NCBI RefSeq assembly: GCF_000473165.1
Contig: NZ_KI421504.1
Location: 1,358,501 to 1,422,500 of the forward strand
Source: Leisingera aquimarina DSM 24565
GTDB lineage: Bacteria; Pseudomonadota; Alphaproteobacteria; Rhodobacterales; Rhodobacteraceae
Direction: 5' to 3'
DNA length: 64,000 nucleotides
Part shown: positions 1-8,818 of the stretch, piece by piece
Numbering within the stretch: the stretch's first letter is position 1
How the letters are laid out: the number at the start of each line of letters is the position of its first letter
The notes under the pieces: generated by a model
The model's input: the letters and a program-made list of their open reading frames with translations, nothing else
The model's database searches: none
Told to the model about the DNA's origin: nothing
Made by a program: the position numbers and the translations under genes

Positions 1-376
1 CAGTGGGTTCCTTGTCGGCCACCAGCACATCGGGGTCGTACTGCTCCACTGTCGAGCGGATCAGCGCGGCGCGCAAGTCGGCGGTTTCCTCAATGCTCAT
101 GCCCATGGTGCGCGAAGCATAAGAGCCGTCGGAGCGCTTGATCACACCCGGCAGGCGGACATGGTCGACCCGCGTCGGAAACGAGAACCGGCCGGCAACC
201 GGTGAACCAGTCAGGATCAGCGCCGAGGCGTCGGGGTTGGCAGCGGTGAGGGCACCTGCCAGCGCGCGTGAACGGCGCAGATGCCCCAGCCCAAAAGTGT
301 CGTGGCTGTAGAACATGATCCGCGGTCCGCGCGTGCCTGTGCCCGCTGCTGTCTGTGTGGTGCTTGCGGTCGTCAT
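1..376 (-). CDS. Predicted glycosyltransferase (COG4671-like), 3' end outside window
   Basis: Partial gene; the start ATG lies at 374-376 and the frame runs open off the left edge, giving about 125 residues. After a short Thr/Ala-rich leader the protein has IMFYSHDTFGLGHLRRS, the N-terminal nucleotide-sugar transferase motif of predicted MurG-like glycosyltransferases (family knowledge, COG4671). A CAGG stretch just upstream can act as ribosome binding site. It is divergent from the mechanosensitive channel gene. The acceptor is unknown; an envelope or exopolysaccharide role is inference. Confidence 0.7.
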   Translation of the reverse strand, partial: MTTASTTQTAAGTGTRGPRIMFYSHDTFGLGHLRRSRALAGALTAANPDASALILTGSPVAGRFSFPTRVDHVRLPGVIKRSDGSYASRTMGMSIEETADLRAALIRSTVEQYDPDVLVADKEPT

Positions 377-773
377 TGGATTGCCTGATCGGGTTGCCGG
401 GCATCGGATGTCCTGAATCCTGGACCGGCGGCGCAGAAACCAGGCCAGCCGGTACTGGCGCTCGTCCCCGGGCGCATGCTTTTCTGCTCCGCCATCTTCC
501 GCCTCAGTTTGCGCGCCCCTGAAGCCAGCTGCGGCGGGGGCACGGTCAGTATTTGCCTTTGCTGCTGTTCTGGTCGGGAAGTTGATCTGCCTGGCCAGGA
601 TTTGCAGCTGTCCGCCCCAGGGGGCGGGAATATGAATTTGTATAGCCCGGAGCCTGTGCGCATGCAATCATGCGCCTTTGCTGCCTGGCGCACAGGAATT
701 TGCGCCCGCGCCATTTGCGCAACGCTCCGTCGCGTGGTTAATTTGACGCAAGTTTCCAAAAGGATAAGCGTTC
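377..773. other. Intergenic region, divergent promoters
   Basis: About 400 bases between two divergent genes. I see no coding sequence with family resemblance here; open frames on both strands look like high-GC chance frames. It should hold both promoters, but no clear -35/-10 pair stands out. Confidence 0.5.
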
Positions 774-3158
774 ATGCTGCAGTATTTGTTCCGGGTTCTC
801 TTTTGCGGCCTGCTGAGTATCGGGCTCGCGGCTCACGCTGACGCGCAGGAAAGTGACGCAGGCGGAGCGGATAGGCTGTCCAGGGCGATCGAGCAGGCGG
901 CTGAAAGCGGTGTCAGTGTGGTCGTGGTGGACAGCAGCGGCCAGTTGCTGAACGCGCCTCCGGACGAGGAACAGGAAACGGACCATCCTGCATCCGACAC
1001 GATGGAGCAGCCTTCGGCGCTGATGAAAGCGCAGTCCAGGGTTGCCGCCTTTCGGGCAGAGTTGAACAGCCGGCTTGAGGCGCTGCCCTATTCGATTTTT
1101 GAGATGCAGTACATTCTGCGCCAAACCAGCCCGGACGGCCGCATCACGACCTATGCCGAAGTGCTGGGCTGGAGTGTTTTGTTCCTGCTGATCGGGCGCT
1201 GGCTGTCGACAGAGATTTACGGCAAGCGCATCGCCAAGCGCTTTGTGGTTGCACGGATCCAGGCCAACCCGGAAGGCTATCAGGAAAAGATGCCATTCCT
1301 TGTCTACCGCTTTCTGATGGGGATCGGGGCAACCGTTTTTGCGATGGTTTTTGCAGCTCTCATTTCCTATCTGATCTTCGGCGCTTCGGGCGACCCATCA
1401 ATCGAATTCACGGCGACGGCTGTCTACACGGCCTTTTTCCTGGCCCGCACGGTGTCCGATCTGTGGCGGATGGTGCTGTCGCCGTTCCTCGCTCAGTACC
1501 GGATACCGGTGTTTTCAGACCGTGACGCAAAGCGGCTCTATATCTGGGCGTCCCTGCTGGCGACCTATGACATCTCCTCGACGCTGTTTGCCACCTGGGT
1601 CGGCGATTTCGGGCTGAACTACAATGTCTATGCGCTGGTGTACGGAGTTCTGGCGCTGGCGGGGATGCTGGGCAACCTGCTGATGGTACTGGTCAACGGG
1701 CGCGCCATTTCCAACGCCATCCGCGCAGGCCGCGTGCCGGAAAAATGTTCCTGGCTGGTGCGTGTTCTGGCAGTGGCCTGGGCGCCGGTTCTGATGGCAT
1801 ACATGGCTTTTGGCTGGCTTAAACTGGCTTTTGACCTGGTGCTGGAAAAGGATATTTCGATCCCGCTGATGGCGGGCAGCTATTTTGTGCTGACCACGAT
1901 CCTGATTGTCTACGGGGCGATCAACTACTTCATCGAACGTTATTTCAACCGCACCCGGCGAATGCAACCTGCCATGGCGGCAACCGGGCTGGAAGGACCC
2001 GCGGCGGAAGCAAAGGCCATTTCTGAGCAACCGGGCGAAGAGGCTGTTCCGGATGAGGCGGAAACCGATGCGGAAGGCACCGAGGCTCTGGCCGCAAGAC
2101 ATCCTATTGCCACCTACCAGGATCTCGCCCGCAGAGTGGCTGGCATTCTGGCCTTTGTGGTCGGGGCCTATTCACTGGTGATCGTCTGGAACCCGGACGC
2201 CAGATGGACTGAAACCACGGCCGCCGAACGGGTGATCGATGTGACAGTGATCCTGTTCATCGGATACATCGTCTATCACCTGTTCCGGATCTGGATCGAC
2301 AGTAAGATCGACGAGGAAGCCGGCGATGTTTCGGAGGCCGAGCTGGGCGATGAAGGCGGTGCCGGGGGCGCCAGCCGTCTGGCCACTCTGCTGCCCTTGT
2401 TCCGGGGCGCGATCCTGGCGGTTGTGCTGGTCTCGATCGTGCTAATCGTGCTGCTGGAACTGGGTATCAATGTCAGCCCGCTGTTCGCCGGTGCCGGTGT
2501 TGTCGGTCTGGCGGTTGGCTTCGGCTCGCAGACGCTGGTACGGGACATTTTCTCGGGCGCGTTCTTCCTGATCGATGACGCGTTCCGCAAGGGCGAATAC
2601 ATCGACATCGGTGATGTGAAGGGCACGGTCGAGAAGATCTCGGTGCGATCCTTCCAGCTGCGCCATCATCTGGGCGCGCTGCACACGATCCCCTTTGGCG
2701 AGATCAAGGTTCTGACCAATTATTCGCGGGACTGGGTGATGATGAAACTGCCGATGCGCGTGACGTATGACACGGACGTGGAGAAGGTTCGTAAGCTGAT
2801 CAAGAAGCTTGGCCAGAAGCTGATGGATGACCCGGTAATCGGACATACATTTATCCAGCCGCTGAAATCCCAAGGTGTGATCGAGATGCAGGATTCGGCG
2901 ATGATCATCCGCGTGAAATTCATGACCAAACCGGGGGATCAGTGGATTGTCCGCAAGCGGGTGTATCAGGAAATCCGTGAATTGTTTGCCAGCGAAGGCA
3001 TCAGATTTGCTCATCGCGAGGTCACCGTGCGGCTGGCGCCGGACCAGGCCGATGAGATGACGCCAAAGCAGAAAGAGGCCGCCGCGGGGGCAGTGCAGGC
3101 TGCGATTGACGAAGATCTTCTGGACGAGATGGGCGGCCCGGGCGGCGATGACCGCTGA
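774..3158 (+). CDS. Large MscS-family mechanosensitive ion channel
   Basis: 794 residues, inner membrane. A signal peptide (about 1-25, ending AHADAQ) is followed by a short periplasmic part, many hydrophobic segments from about 115 to 560, and the MscS module from about 560. The pore helix carries GAGVVGLAVGFGSQ (about 571-584), followed by the beta domain with GDVKGTVEKISVRS. This is the size class of large MscS/KefA-like channels, which open under hypo-osmotic stress to release solutes. An acidic linker rich in Glu/Ala (about 400-445) splits the membrane domain. The gene is monocistronic, with a terminator-like hairpin 100 bases downstream. Gating and ion selectivity cannot be read from sequence. 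Confidence 0.9.
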   Translation: MLQYLFRVLFCGLLSIGLAAHADAQESDAGGADRLSRAIEQAAESGVSVVVVDSSGQLLNAPPDEEQETDHPASDTMEQPSALMKAQSRVAAFRAELNSRLEALPYSIFEMQYILRQTSPDGRITTYAEVLGWSVLFLLIGRWLSTEIYGKRIAKRFVVARIQANPEGYQEKMPFLVYRFLMGIGATVFAMVFAALISYLIFGASGDPSIEFTATAVYTAFFLARTVSDLWRMVLSPFLAQYRIPVFSDRDAKRLYIWASLLATYDISSTLFATWVGDFGLNYNVYALVYGVLALAGMLGNLLMVLVNGRAISNAIRAGRVPEKCSWLVRVLAVAWAPVLMAYMAFGWLKLAFDLVLEKDISIPLMAGSYFVLTTILIVYGAINYFIERYFNRTRRMQPAMAATGLEGPAAEAKAISEQPGEEAVPDEAETDAEGTEALAARHPIATYQDLARRVAGILAFVVGAYSLVIVWNPDARWTETTAAERVIDVTVILFIGYIVYHLFRIWIDSKIDEEAGDVSEAELGDEGGAGGASRLATLLPLFRGAILAVVLVSIVLIVLLELGINVSPLFAGAGVVGLAVGFGSQTLVRDIFSGAFFLIDDAFRKGEYIDIGDVKGTVEKISVRSFQLRHHLGALHTIPFGEIKVLTNYSRDWVMMKLPMRVTYDTDVEKVRKLIKKLGQKLMDDPVIGHTFIQPLKSQGVIEMQDSAMIIRVKFMTKPGDQWIVRKRVYQEIRELFASEGIRFAHREVTVRLAPDQADEMTPKQKEAAAGAVQAAIDEDLLDEMGGPGGDDR

Positions 3159-3260
3159 TCAGGCCGGCTAACCCCATACGGAGCTCTCCCGCCCCCGCGC
3201 CGGATCGCCTGCGCGCTCCGCGTGGGGTTGGGCATGGCGCCGCGCTGGCGCGCGCCGCTG

Positions 3261-3280
3261 CCTCCGGCGGAGGTATTTTT
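3261..3280 (+). terminator. Rho-independent terminator-like hairpin
   Basis: CCTCC-GGC-GGAGG followed by TATTTTT, 100 bases after the channel gene. An inverted, similar block (GAAAATACTCCGG) lies at about 3324-3336 facing the convergent CoA-transferase gene, so the two genes probably share a bidirectional termination region. Confidence 0.55.
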
Positions 3281-3382
3281 CCCAGAAAGAAGCCGTCGCC
3301 GCGGAAACCCTTTCGTTCTGGTTGAAAATACTCCGGGATGAATTGGCTGTAAGCCAAGACGGGAGCGCCCCTTCTTCATGGG

Positions 3383-4729
3383 CTATTCCGGCCAGTATGC
3401 CGGTGCGCTGCCGCAACGGGAGGCGGGCCGGTCCCAGCGCATTTGGCTGGTGTCCAGGGCGAGCGGCGCAGCAAGGCGGCGGCCCGGCCCCCAGCCGCTG
3501 TTTTCGATCTCTTGGGCGAAGTCGCTGTTTGCCGGTTTGGTGACATCCGGTCCTTCGGCACATTTCTGCATTCCGGCCAGTAGCTCTGCGGTGCGGGCAA
3601 GCGACAGGCAGGCTGCGGGCACTGCTACCCCTTGGGCAGCAGTTGCCAAGGCCGAGAGCACCGCTGCAGCCATCAAATAGCCCGTGGCATGGTCCAGCGC
3701 TTGCACCGGTAAAGGGTGCGGATCGCCCGCCTTGGCCTGAACGCGGCCTGTATCGGCGATGCCTGCACTCATCTGCACGAGGCTGTCAAAACCGCGCCGC
3801 AGGGCCCAGGGACCGGTCCAGCCATAGGCATCCAGAGACACTTCAACTGCATTGGGAGAGATCCGGCGGCGGGCGTCCGCGCCGTAGCCCAGACCATCCA
3901 GCGCACAGGGACGATAGCCATGCACCAGCACATCGGCATTGGACAGCAACACCTCAAACCGCTGGCGGTCTTGGAAGTTGCACAGGTCCAGGGACGCCAT
4001 GCGCTTGCCGAGCGAAACATCGGATATAACCCCCGGTTCGTCCCAGCCGGGCGGGTCTATGCGCAGTACGTCAGCTCCGAAGCCGGCCAGCGTGCGGGTC
4101 GAGACCGGTCCGGCCAGAACCCGGGTGAGATCGAGCACTCTGAGCCCGGCAAGCGGGCGGTCTGCCGTTGCCTGAAGCCTGTCCCGCAGCTGGATCTTGC
4201 GCGGCGAGGTCCAGTGGATCAGCGGTTCGGAGGCAACAGCGCGGCCTTGCGGGTGCGCCAGCCAGTCTGCGCGGCTGCGCATGGCGGCGGCTGCACCGCC
4301 TGCGGTCACGATCTGATTTTCGAGAAGACCGGCCTGCCATTGCTTTACTGCAACTGCCACGGCCGCGCGGCTTCCTGCGCAGTCTAATACTTTCAGGGCA
4401 GATTGCCGGTGGTGCGGCAGGTTGGTGTGCAGGCGGATCCAGCCGTCTGCAGTTTCATAATTGCCGGCAACCGGATCCCACAGGCTGGGAAGCTCCCAGC
4501 CCTCGGGGCGGAAACTATAGCTGAACCAAAGTGACGCCAGGCGCTGGTCGACCGTGACCTCCGGCGAAACGGGCGCCAGGTTCAGCGCATTCACCAGCCG
4601 CGCCAGTTCCAGCCCCACTGCGGCGATTGAAGCAGTGGCAAGTTCCGTAACCGCAAAGGCACTGCGCCAGCGCCCTGTGCCGGTCAGGCGGTAGCTGCCA
4701 GGCGCGGACAGGGCAGCGAGCAAGGTCAT
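3383..4729 (-). CDS. CaiB/BaiF-type (family III) CoA-transferase, unusual domain order
   Basis: 448 residues. The family's diagnostic first motif (LAGLRVLDLTRVLAGPVS, then GADVLRIDPPGW) appears only at about residue 195, whereas in most family III enzymes it is close to the N-terminus. The preceding 190 residues (for example NYETADGWIRLHTN) resemble the family's small substrate domain, normally downstream. The protein therefore looks circularly rearranged. Family III enzymes move CoA between carboxylic acids through an aspartyl-CoA intermediate. It overlaps the upstream permease gene by ATGA and is the last gene of a peptide-type ABC transporter operon, which suggests the imported compound is activated as a CoA ester. 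The substrate is unknown. Confidence 0.75.
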   Translation of the reverse strand: MTLLAALSAPGSYRLTGTGRWRSAFAVTELATASIAAVGLELARLVNALNLAPVSPEVTVDQRLASLWFSYSFRPEGWELPSLWDPVAGNYETADGWIRLHTNLPHHRQSALKVLDCAGSRAAVAVAVKQWQAGLLENQIVTAGGAAAAMRSRADWLAHPQGRAVASEPLIHWTSPRKIQLRDRLQATADRPLAGLRVLDLTRVLAGPVSTRTLAGFGADVLRIDPPGWDEPGVISDVSLGKRMASLDLCNFQDRQRFEVLLSNADVLVHGYRPCALDGLGYGADARRRISPNAVEVSLDAYGWTGPWALRRGFDSLVQMSAGIADTGRVQAKAGDPHPLPVQALDHATGYLMAAAVLSALATAAQGVAVPAACLSLARTAELLAGMQKCAEGPDVTKPANSDFAQEIENSGWGPGRRLAAPLALDTSQMRWDRPASRCGSAPAYWPE

Positions 4730-5880
4730 TGCTGGTAGGGATCCAAGCTGTCGCGCAACCCGTCGCCAAGAAAGTTGAAAGCCAAGACGACAATCACAAT
4801 CGGCAGCATCGGGATCGCGGTCCAGGGATAGATCTCGATCGAGGCCAGGTTTTGCGCGTCATTCAGCATCACCCCCCAGCTGACCGCCGGCGCGCGCAGG
4901 CCAAGGCCGAGGAACGACAGAGCGGTCTCACCCAGAATCATCGCCGGGATCGAGAGGGTGGCCGAGGCGATCAGATGCGACATGAAGTTTGGCAGCAGAT
5001 GCTTGCGGATGACGCGGCCGGAAGAGGCCCCCATCATCTCAGCGGCGCGCACGTATTCCTCTTCGCGCAAGGACAGGAATTTCGCCCGCACCGATCTTGC
5101 AAGCCCTGGCCAGTCAAGAATGCCGAGGATGATCGAGATGACGAAGAACACCGCAACCGGCGACCAGTTCGAGGGCACCGCCGCTGACAGCGCCAGCCAT
5201 AGGGGCAGCTCAGGCAGGGACCGCAGGACTTCGATCACCCGGTTGATCAGCCAATCGGTCTTGCCGCCGAAATACCCGGCCAATGAGCCAAAGAAGATGC
5301 CGAGAACAAAAGACACGGAAATGCCGATCAGCCCCACTGTAAGCGACAGCTGGGCGCCATAGGAAACGCGGCTGAAGATGTCGCGGCCCAGCCGGTCGGA
5401 CCCTAGGATAAAGATCGTCGCCTCTTCGGTTGCGCAGAACAGGTGGCGGTTGCTTTCGATGATACCGGCCAGATTATAGGTTTTGCCTTCACAGAAGAAT
5501 TCAAGCTTCAGCGGACGCGAGGTGTCGGGACTGAACTCCCACTGGAAGGTTTCCAGATTGGCCTCGGACGTCATCGGGTAAACGAAGGGTCCCACGAATT
5601 CGCCCTCGTGGAACAGCTTGATCGATTGCGGCGGGGAATACAGATGCTCTGAAAAGCGCTGGTTTGGCCCGTAGGGAGCGATGAAGCCAGCGAACGGGAT
5701 CATGAGGTAGGCGACCAACAGGAATATGCCCGAGATCAGCCCCAGTTTGTGGGTTTTGAACTTGCGCCAGACCAGCAGCCAATTGGGCGCGTCAAGGTCT
5801 TTGCGCTCCAGCTCCAGAATCGAGGCCCGCGGGTCGAAAGGTTCGTCATCGACAAAACGTCCATCAGCCAGCCGGGTCAT
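4726..5880 (-). CDS. ABC transporter permease, OppC/YejE type
   Basis: 384 residues, inner membrane. A cytoplasmic N-terminus leads to TM1 (LGLISGIFLLVAYLMIPFAG, about 48-67), a long periplasmic insert (about 75-165) and the BPD transport domain with five more helices. The EAA loop reads EEYVRAAEMMGASSGRVIRKHLLPN, and DRLGRDIFSR is the usual OppC signature before TM2. The periplasmic insert resembles the long-loop YejE group (microcin C / oligopeptide importers). Start and stop overlap its neighbours by ATGA, so it is translationally coupled in the operon. Confidence 0.9.
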   Translation of the reverse strand: MTRLADGRFVDDEPFDPRASILELERKDLDAPNWLLVWRKFKTHKLGLISGIFLLVAYLMIPFAGFIAPYGPNQRFSEHLYSPPQSIKLFHEGEFVGPFVYPMTSEANLETFQWEFSPDTSRPLKLEFFCEGKTYNLAGIIESNRHLFCATEEATIFILGSDRLGRDIFSRVSYGAQLSLTVGLIGISVSFVLGIFFGSLAGYFGGKTDWLINRVIEVLRSLPELPLWLALSAAVPSNWSPVAVFFVISIILGILDWPGLARSVRAKFLSLREEEYVRAAEMMGASSGRVIRKHLLPNFMSHLIASATLSIPAMILGETALSFLGLGLRAPAVSWGVMLNDAQNLASIEIYPWTAIPMLPIVIVVLAFNFLGDGLRDSLDPYQQ

Positions 5881-6905
5881 GTGCCGCGCCCCTCATACCG
5901 GATCCTCGGGTCAAGCAGCACCAGCAGAACATCTGAAACCATGGTGCCGATCAAAGTAAGCAAAGCGACGAACATCAGCACGAAGCCCGACAGGAACATG
6001 TCTTGGGTCTTCAATGCGGTCAGCAGGGTCGGACCGATGGTTTGCAATCCTAGCACGACCGACACCAGAACGGAGCCTGAGATCATTGCCGGCAGCAGGT
6101 TGCCGATGTCGGCGACAAAGGGGTTGAAGGCGACGCGCAGCGGATACTTGGCCAGCATCCGCGAGGGTTTCATGCCCTTAGCGATGGCAGTTTCCACATA
6201 TGGCTTGCCAAGTTCATCCAGCATGTTGGCGCGTAACCGCTGCATCATCGCCGAAGCGCCGGCGGTGCCGATCACGAAGGTCGGCACGATCAGGTGGACG
6301 AGGATGGACTTCACTTTGTCCCAGTTCATCGGCACACCTTCGTATTCGGGGGCCATCAGCCCGCCGATCGGCAGATCAAACCAGCGGTGGCCATAGTAGA
6401 ACAAGATCAGTGCGAGCAGAAAGTTAGGCGTGGCGAGTCCCAGATAACCGATAAAGGCCGAGGTGTAATCAATCCAGGTCCGGGCCCGCGCAGCGGCTAA
6501 AACACCCAGCGGCAGCGCCACCGCATAGACAAAGATTACGGCGGACAAGTTTACCAGAACTGTAAGCCACAGGCTGTCGCCGACAATATCGGCAACCGGG
6601 CTGTCGAACTCGAAAGACCAGCCGAAATTGCCTTGGATCATGCCGGAAAACCCGTGCGGGCCGGGCATGAAACCCATCCAGATCATGTATTGCTGCCACA
6701 GGGGTTTATCGAGCGCATATTCCTGTCTTAGGAATTCCGCCTTGGCGACGCCTGCGGACTGGCCGGTGGCCTGCAGCTCGGCAATCTGGTTCGACAGATA
6801 GTCGCCCGGCGGCAGGTTGATGATGGCAAAGACCAGCACCGACACCACCAGAAGCGTAAGCAGCATGGTGCCAAACCGGTAAATGGCGTAACGCAGAATT
6901 TCCAT
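5877..6905 (-). CDS. ABC transporter permease, OppB/YejB type
   Basis: 342 residues with an N-terminal helix (TMLLTLLVVSVLVFAIINLPPGDYL) typical of OppB-like proteins, then the permease domain. The EAA loop is GKPYVETAIAKGMKPSRMLAKYPLRVAFNP. It pairs with the OppC-type permease encoded directly downstream (ATGA overlap) to form the membrane channel. The gene starts on the last base of the binding-protein gene (TGATG overlap). Confidence 0.9.
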   Translation of the reverse strand: MEILRYAIYRFGTMLLTLLVVSVLVFAIINLPPGDYLSNQIAELQATGQSAGVAKAEFLRQEYALDKPLWQQYMIWMGFMPGPHGFSGMIQGNFGWSFEFDSPVADIVGDSLWLTVLVNLSAVIFVYAVALPLGVLAAARARTWIDYTSAFIGYLGLATPNFLLALILFYYGHRWFDLPIGGLMAPEYEGVPMNWDKVKSILVHLIVPTFVIGTAGASAMMQRLRANMLDELGKPYVETAIAKGMKPSRMLAKYPLRVAFNPFVADIGNLLPAMISGSVLVSVVLGLQTIGPTLLTALKTQDMFLSGFVLMFVALLTLIGTMVSDVLLVLLDPRIRYEGRGT

Positions 6906-8818
6906 CAGCCCTGGCCATCCTCAAAAAAGAACTCATCCGGACGGTAAAGACCGAAATGGGCGCCGGGATCCCAGGCCCATATTGCTTGATTGGGCACATT
7001 ACGCAGGCGGTTGCTGACCACGACGGGCTGCGGCGCGGCGGCCACGACGCCGATGGCAAAAACCTGATCAGCGTGGATCTGCAGCATGGCGCGCCAGGCT
7101 GTAGCACGCTCGGCATCTGTCGTGGCCATGTTCCAGTCCTGCATCAGATCCATCAGTTGCCGGGCCGGGGCCATGTCAGGCGGCTCCCCCGCATCGCCGC
7201 CGGTTTGATAGAACTGGCCCCACTTCGGCCAGGAAAGGAACACCTGATCCGTTGGAGCCAGATAGGCAGGCGAGGTGTAGACCTGCGGCAAGCCATTATC
7301 CCAGCCGAACCAGGCAGAAGCCATGGTGCTGCCAGAAAACACGCGGTTGCGCAGGATGTCGCGGTCCAGCGGGCGCATAACCAGTTTGACCCCGACATCA
7401 CGCCAGTCGTCCGAAATTATCTGAAGTGCATTCTCGACTTCCTGACGTTCGCCTGCTGTTTCCACGACCAACTCCATCAGCCGCCCGTCGGCCAGATAGC
7501 GGATCCCATAGGCGTCTTTCTCTGTAAGGCCGGCCTCGTCCAGAAGCCAGTTGGCCTGCTCCGGGTCAAAATCCGCCCAGGCGGCACGCAGGGCAGGGTC
7601 AAAGAACTCGCTCTGTTCCAGCACAGTCATGGCGCCGGGCTTGGCCAGGTTGAAATATAGCGCCCTGTTGATGGCACGGCGGTTGATAGCCAGCGACAGC
7701 GCCCGGCGTACCCGGACATCGCGCAGCACCTCGCGCCAGACCGGATCCTTGGCATTCAGGTTCGGATAGATCGCGATCTGCGAGGCTGCACCGGACCCCC
7801 AGAGATATGTCTTGTAGTTTGCGCCGTCCTTTTCACCCTTGCGCAGGATCGGAATATCACGAAAACCGAGGCCGCGGGCCTGCAGGTCGGCCTCTCCGGC
7901 GTTGGATTTGGCCGCAACCAGGCCGGCAGTCACGATCTCCATTTCCACGGTGTCGATGTAGGGCAGTTGCACGCCGCGGCTGTCGATCCGGTGGTAATAG
8001 GGATTGCGCACGAACTGGTGGCGGATCTTCTTGCCGGGCGAGGCGTTTATCCAGGGCTGCAGTGTTGGAAGCTCGTGGTTATCGAACTTGTACATGTTGT
8101 CGTATTTGTTGTGCAGCGCGGCCCAGCTTTTTACGCGGGCATAATCGACTTCTTCCTCCAGCACGCCCGGGTCAGCGTAATCGGCATGGAATTGCTTCAA
8201 GTATTCCGCCGGCCGGTAGATGAAAGGCGGGCGCGCCTGGGCCAGCATGTGCAGGAAGCTGGGGTTGGGGTCGTCCCATTCGTAGATGATTGTGGCTTCG
8301 TCCGGGAAGCTTACGCGCGGCAGCTTGCCGTTCACGCGCAGGAAATCCGGCGGACCGGCCGGGCTGAGCAGCTCGTGGTTGGCTACATCTTCCCACCAGT
8401 AGCGGAAATCGGCAGAAGTGAAGGGATCACCGCTGGACCAGCGGTGGCCGGGCCGCAGCTTCAGTGTGTAGCGCCGGTTCTCTTCGTTCTCATAGCCTAG
8501 CAGAATGTCAGGCTGCAGCCGGTAGCTTTCGTCATAGCCCGCCAGCCGCGCATAGCCATAGACCACCATCTGGCGGATGTCCTTGGAACGGGTAACCATG
8601 GTGTTCAGTGTGCCACCCTCAGTGCCGAAGGCCCGGCCTTTGGCAGCCAAATCGACCACCAGCGGCACCTCTGGCAGGCGTTTGGCCACTGGGGGCAAGT
8701 AGCCCGCCTTGACTTCGGAGCTCCAGAATTTGCTTTCCTGGACCTCGGGGCCGCAAAGGGCAGAAATCGGGGCAAGGCATAGAACAACCGCCAAAAAGGG
8801 TTTCAGGGCATCAAGCAT
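6905..8818 (-). CDS. Periplasmic solute-binding protein, family 5 (peptide/opine-like)
   Basis: 637 residues with a Sec signal peptide ([22 protein letters not shown]). The body has the family 5 layout: GYARLAGYDESYRLQPDILLGYE, then RHGWSSGDPFTSADFRYWWED-like text (here RPGHRWSSGDPFTSADF), and RRALSLAINRRAINRALY. It is at the long end of the family, as in YejA-type proteins. It delivers substrate to the two permeases encoded downstream; oligopeptide-like ligands are the family norm, but the CoA-transferase in the same operon suggests a carboxylate-containing ligand (inference). Its start overlaps the ATPase gene by 8 bases. Confidence 0.88.
   Translation of the reverse strand: MLDALKPFLAVVLCLAPISALCGPEVQESKFWSSEVKAGYLPPVAKRLPEVPLVVDLAAKGRAFGTEGGTLNTMVTRSKDIRQMVVYGYARLAGYDESYRLQPDILLGYENEENRRYTLKLRPGHRWSSGDPFTSADFRYWWEDVANHELLSPAGPPDFLRVNGKLPRVSFPDEATIIYEWDDPNPSFLHMLAQARPPFIYRPAEYLKQFHADYADPGVLEEEVDYARVKSWAALHNKYDNMYKFDNHELPTLQPWINASPGKKIRHQFVRNPYYHRIDSRGVQLPYIDTVEMEIVTAGLVAAKSNAGEADLQARGLGFRDIPILRKGEKDGANYKTYLWGSGAASQIAIYPNLNAKDPVWREVLRDVRVRRALSLAINRRAINRALYFNLAKPGAMTVLEQSEFFDPALRAAWADFDPEQANWLLDEAGLTEKDAYGIRYLADGRLMELVVETAGERQEVENALQIISDDWRDVGVKLVMRPLDRDILRNRVFSGSTMASAWFGWDNGLPQVYTSPAYLAPTDQVFLSWPKWGQFYQTGGDAGEPPDMAPARQLMDLMQDWNMATTDAERATAWRAMLQIHADQVFAIGVVAAAPQPVVVSNRLRNVPNQAIWAWDPGAHFGLYRPDEFFFEDGQG

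Noticed and set aside
373..841. Open frames on both strands between the glycosyltransferase and mscS genes
   Set aside because: They overlap each other and the neighbouring gene starts and lack protein-like patterns; high GC makes such frames common.
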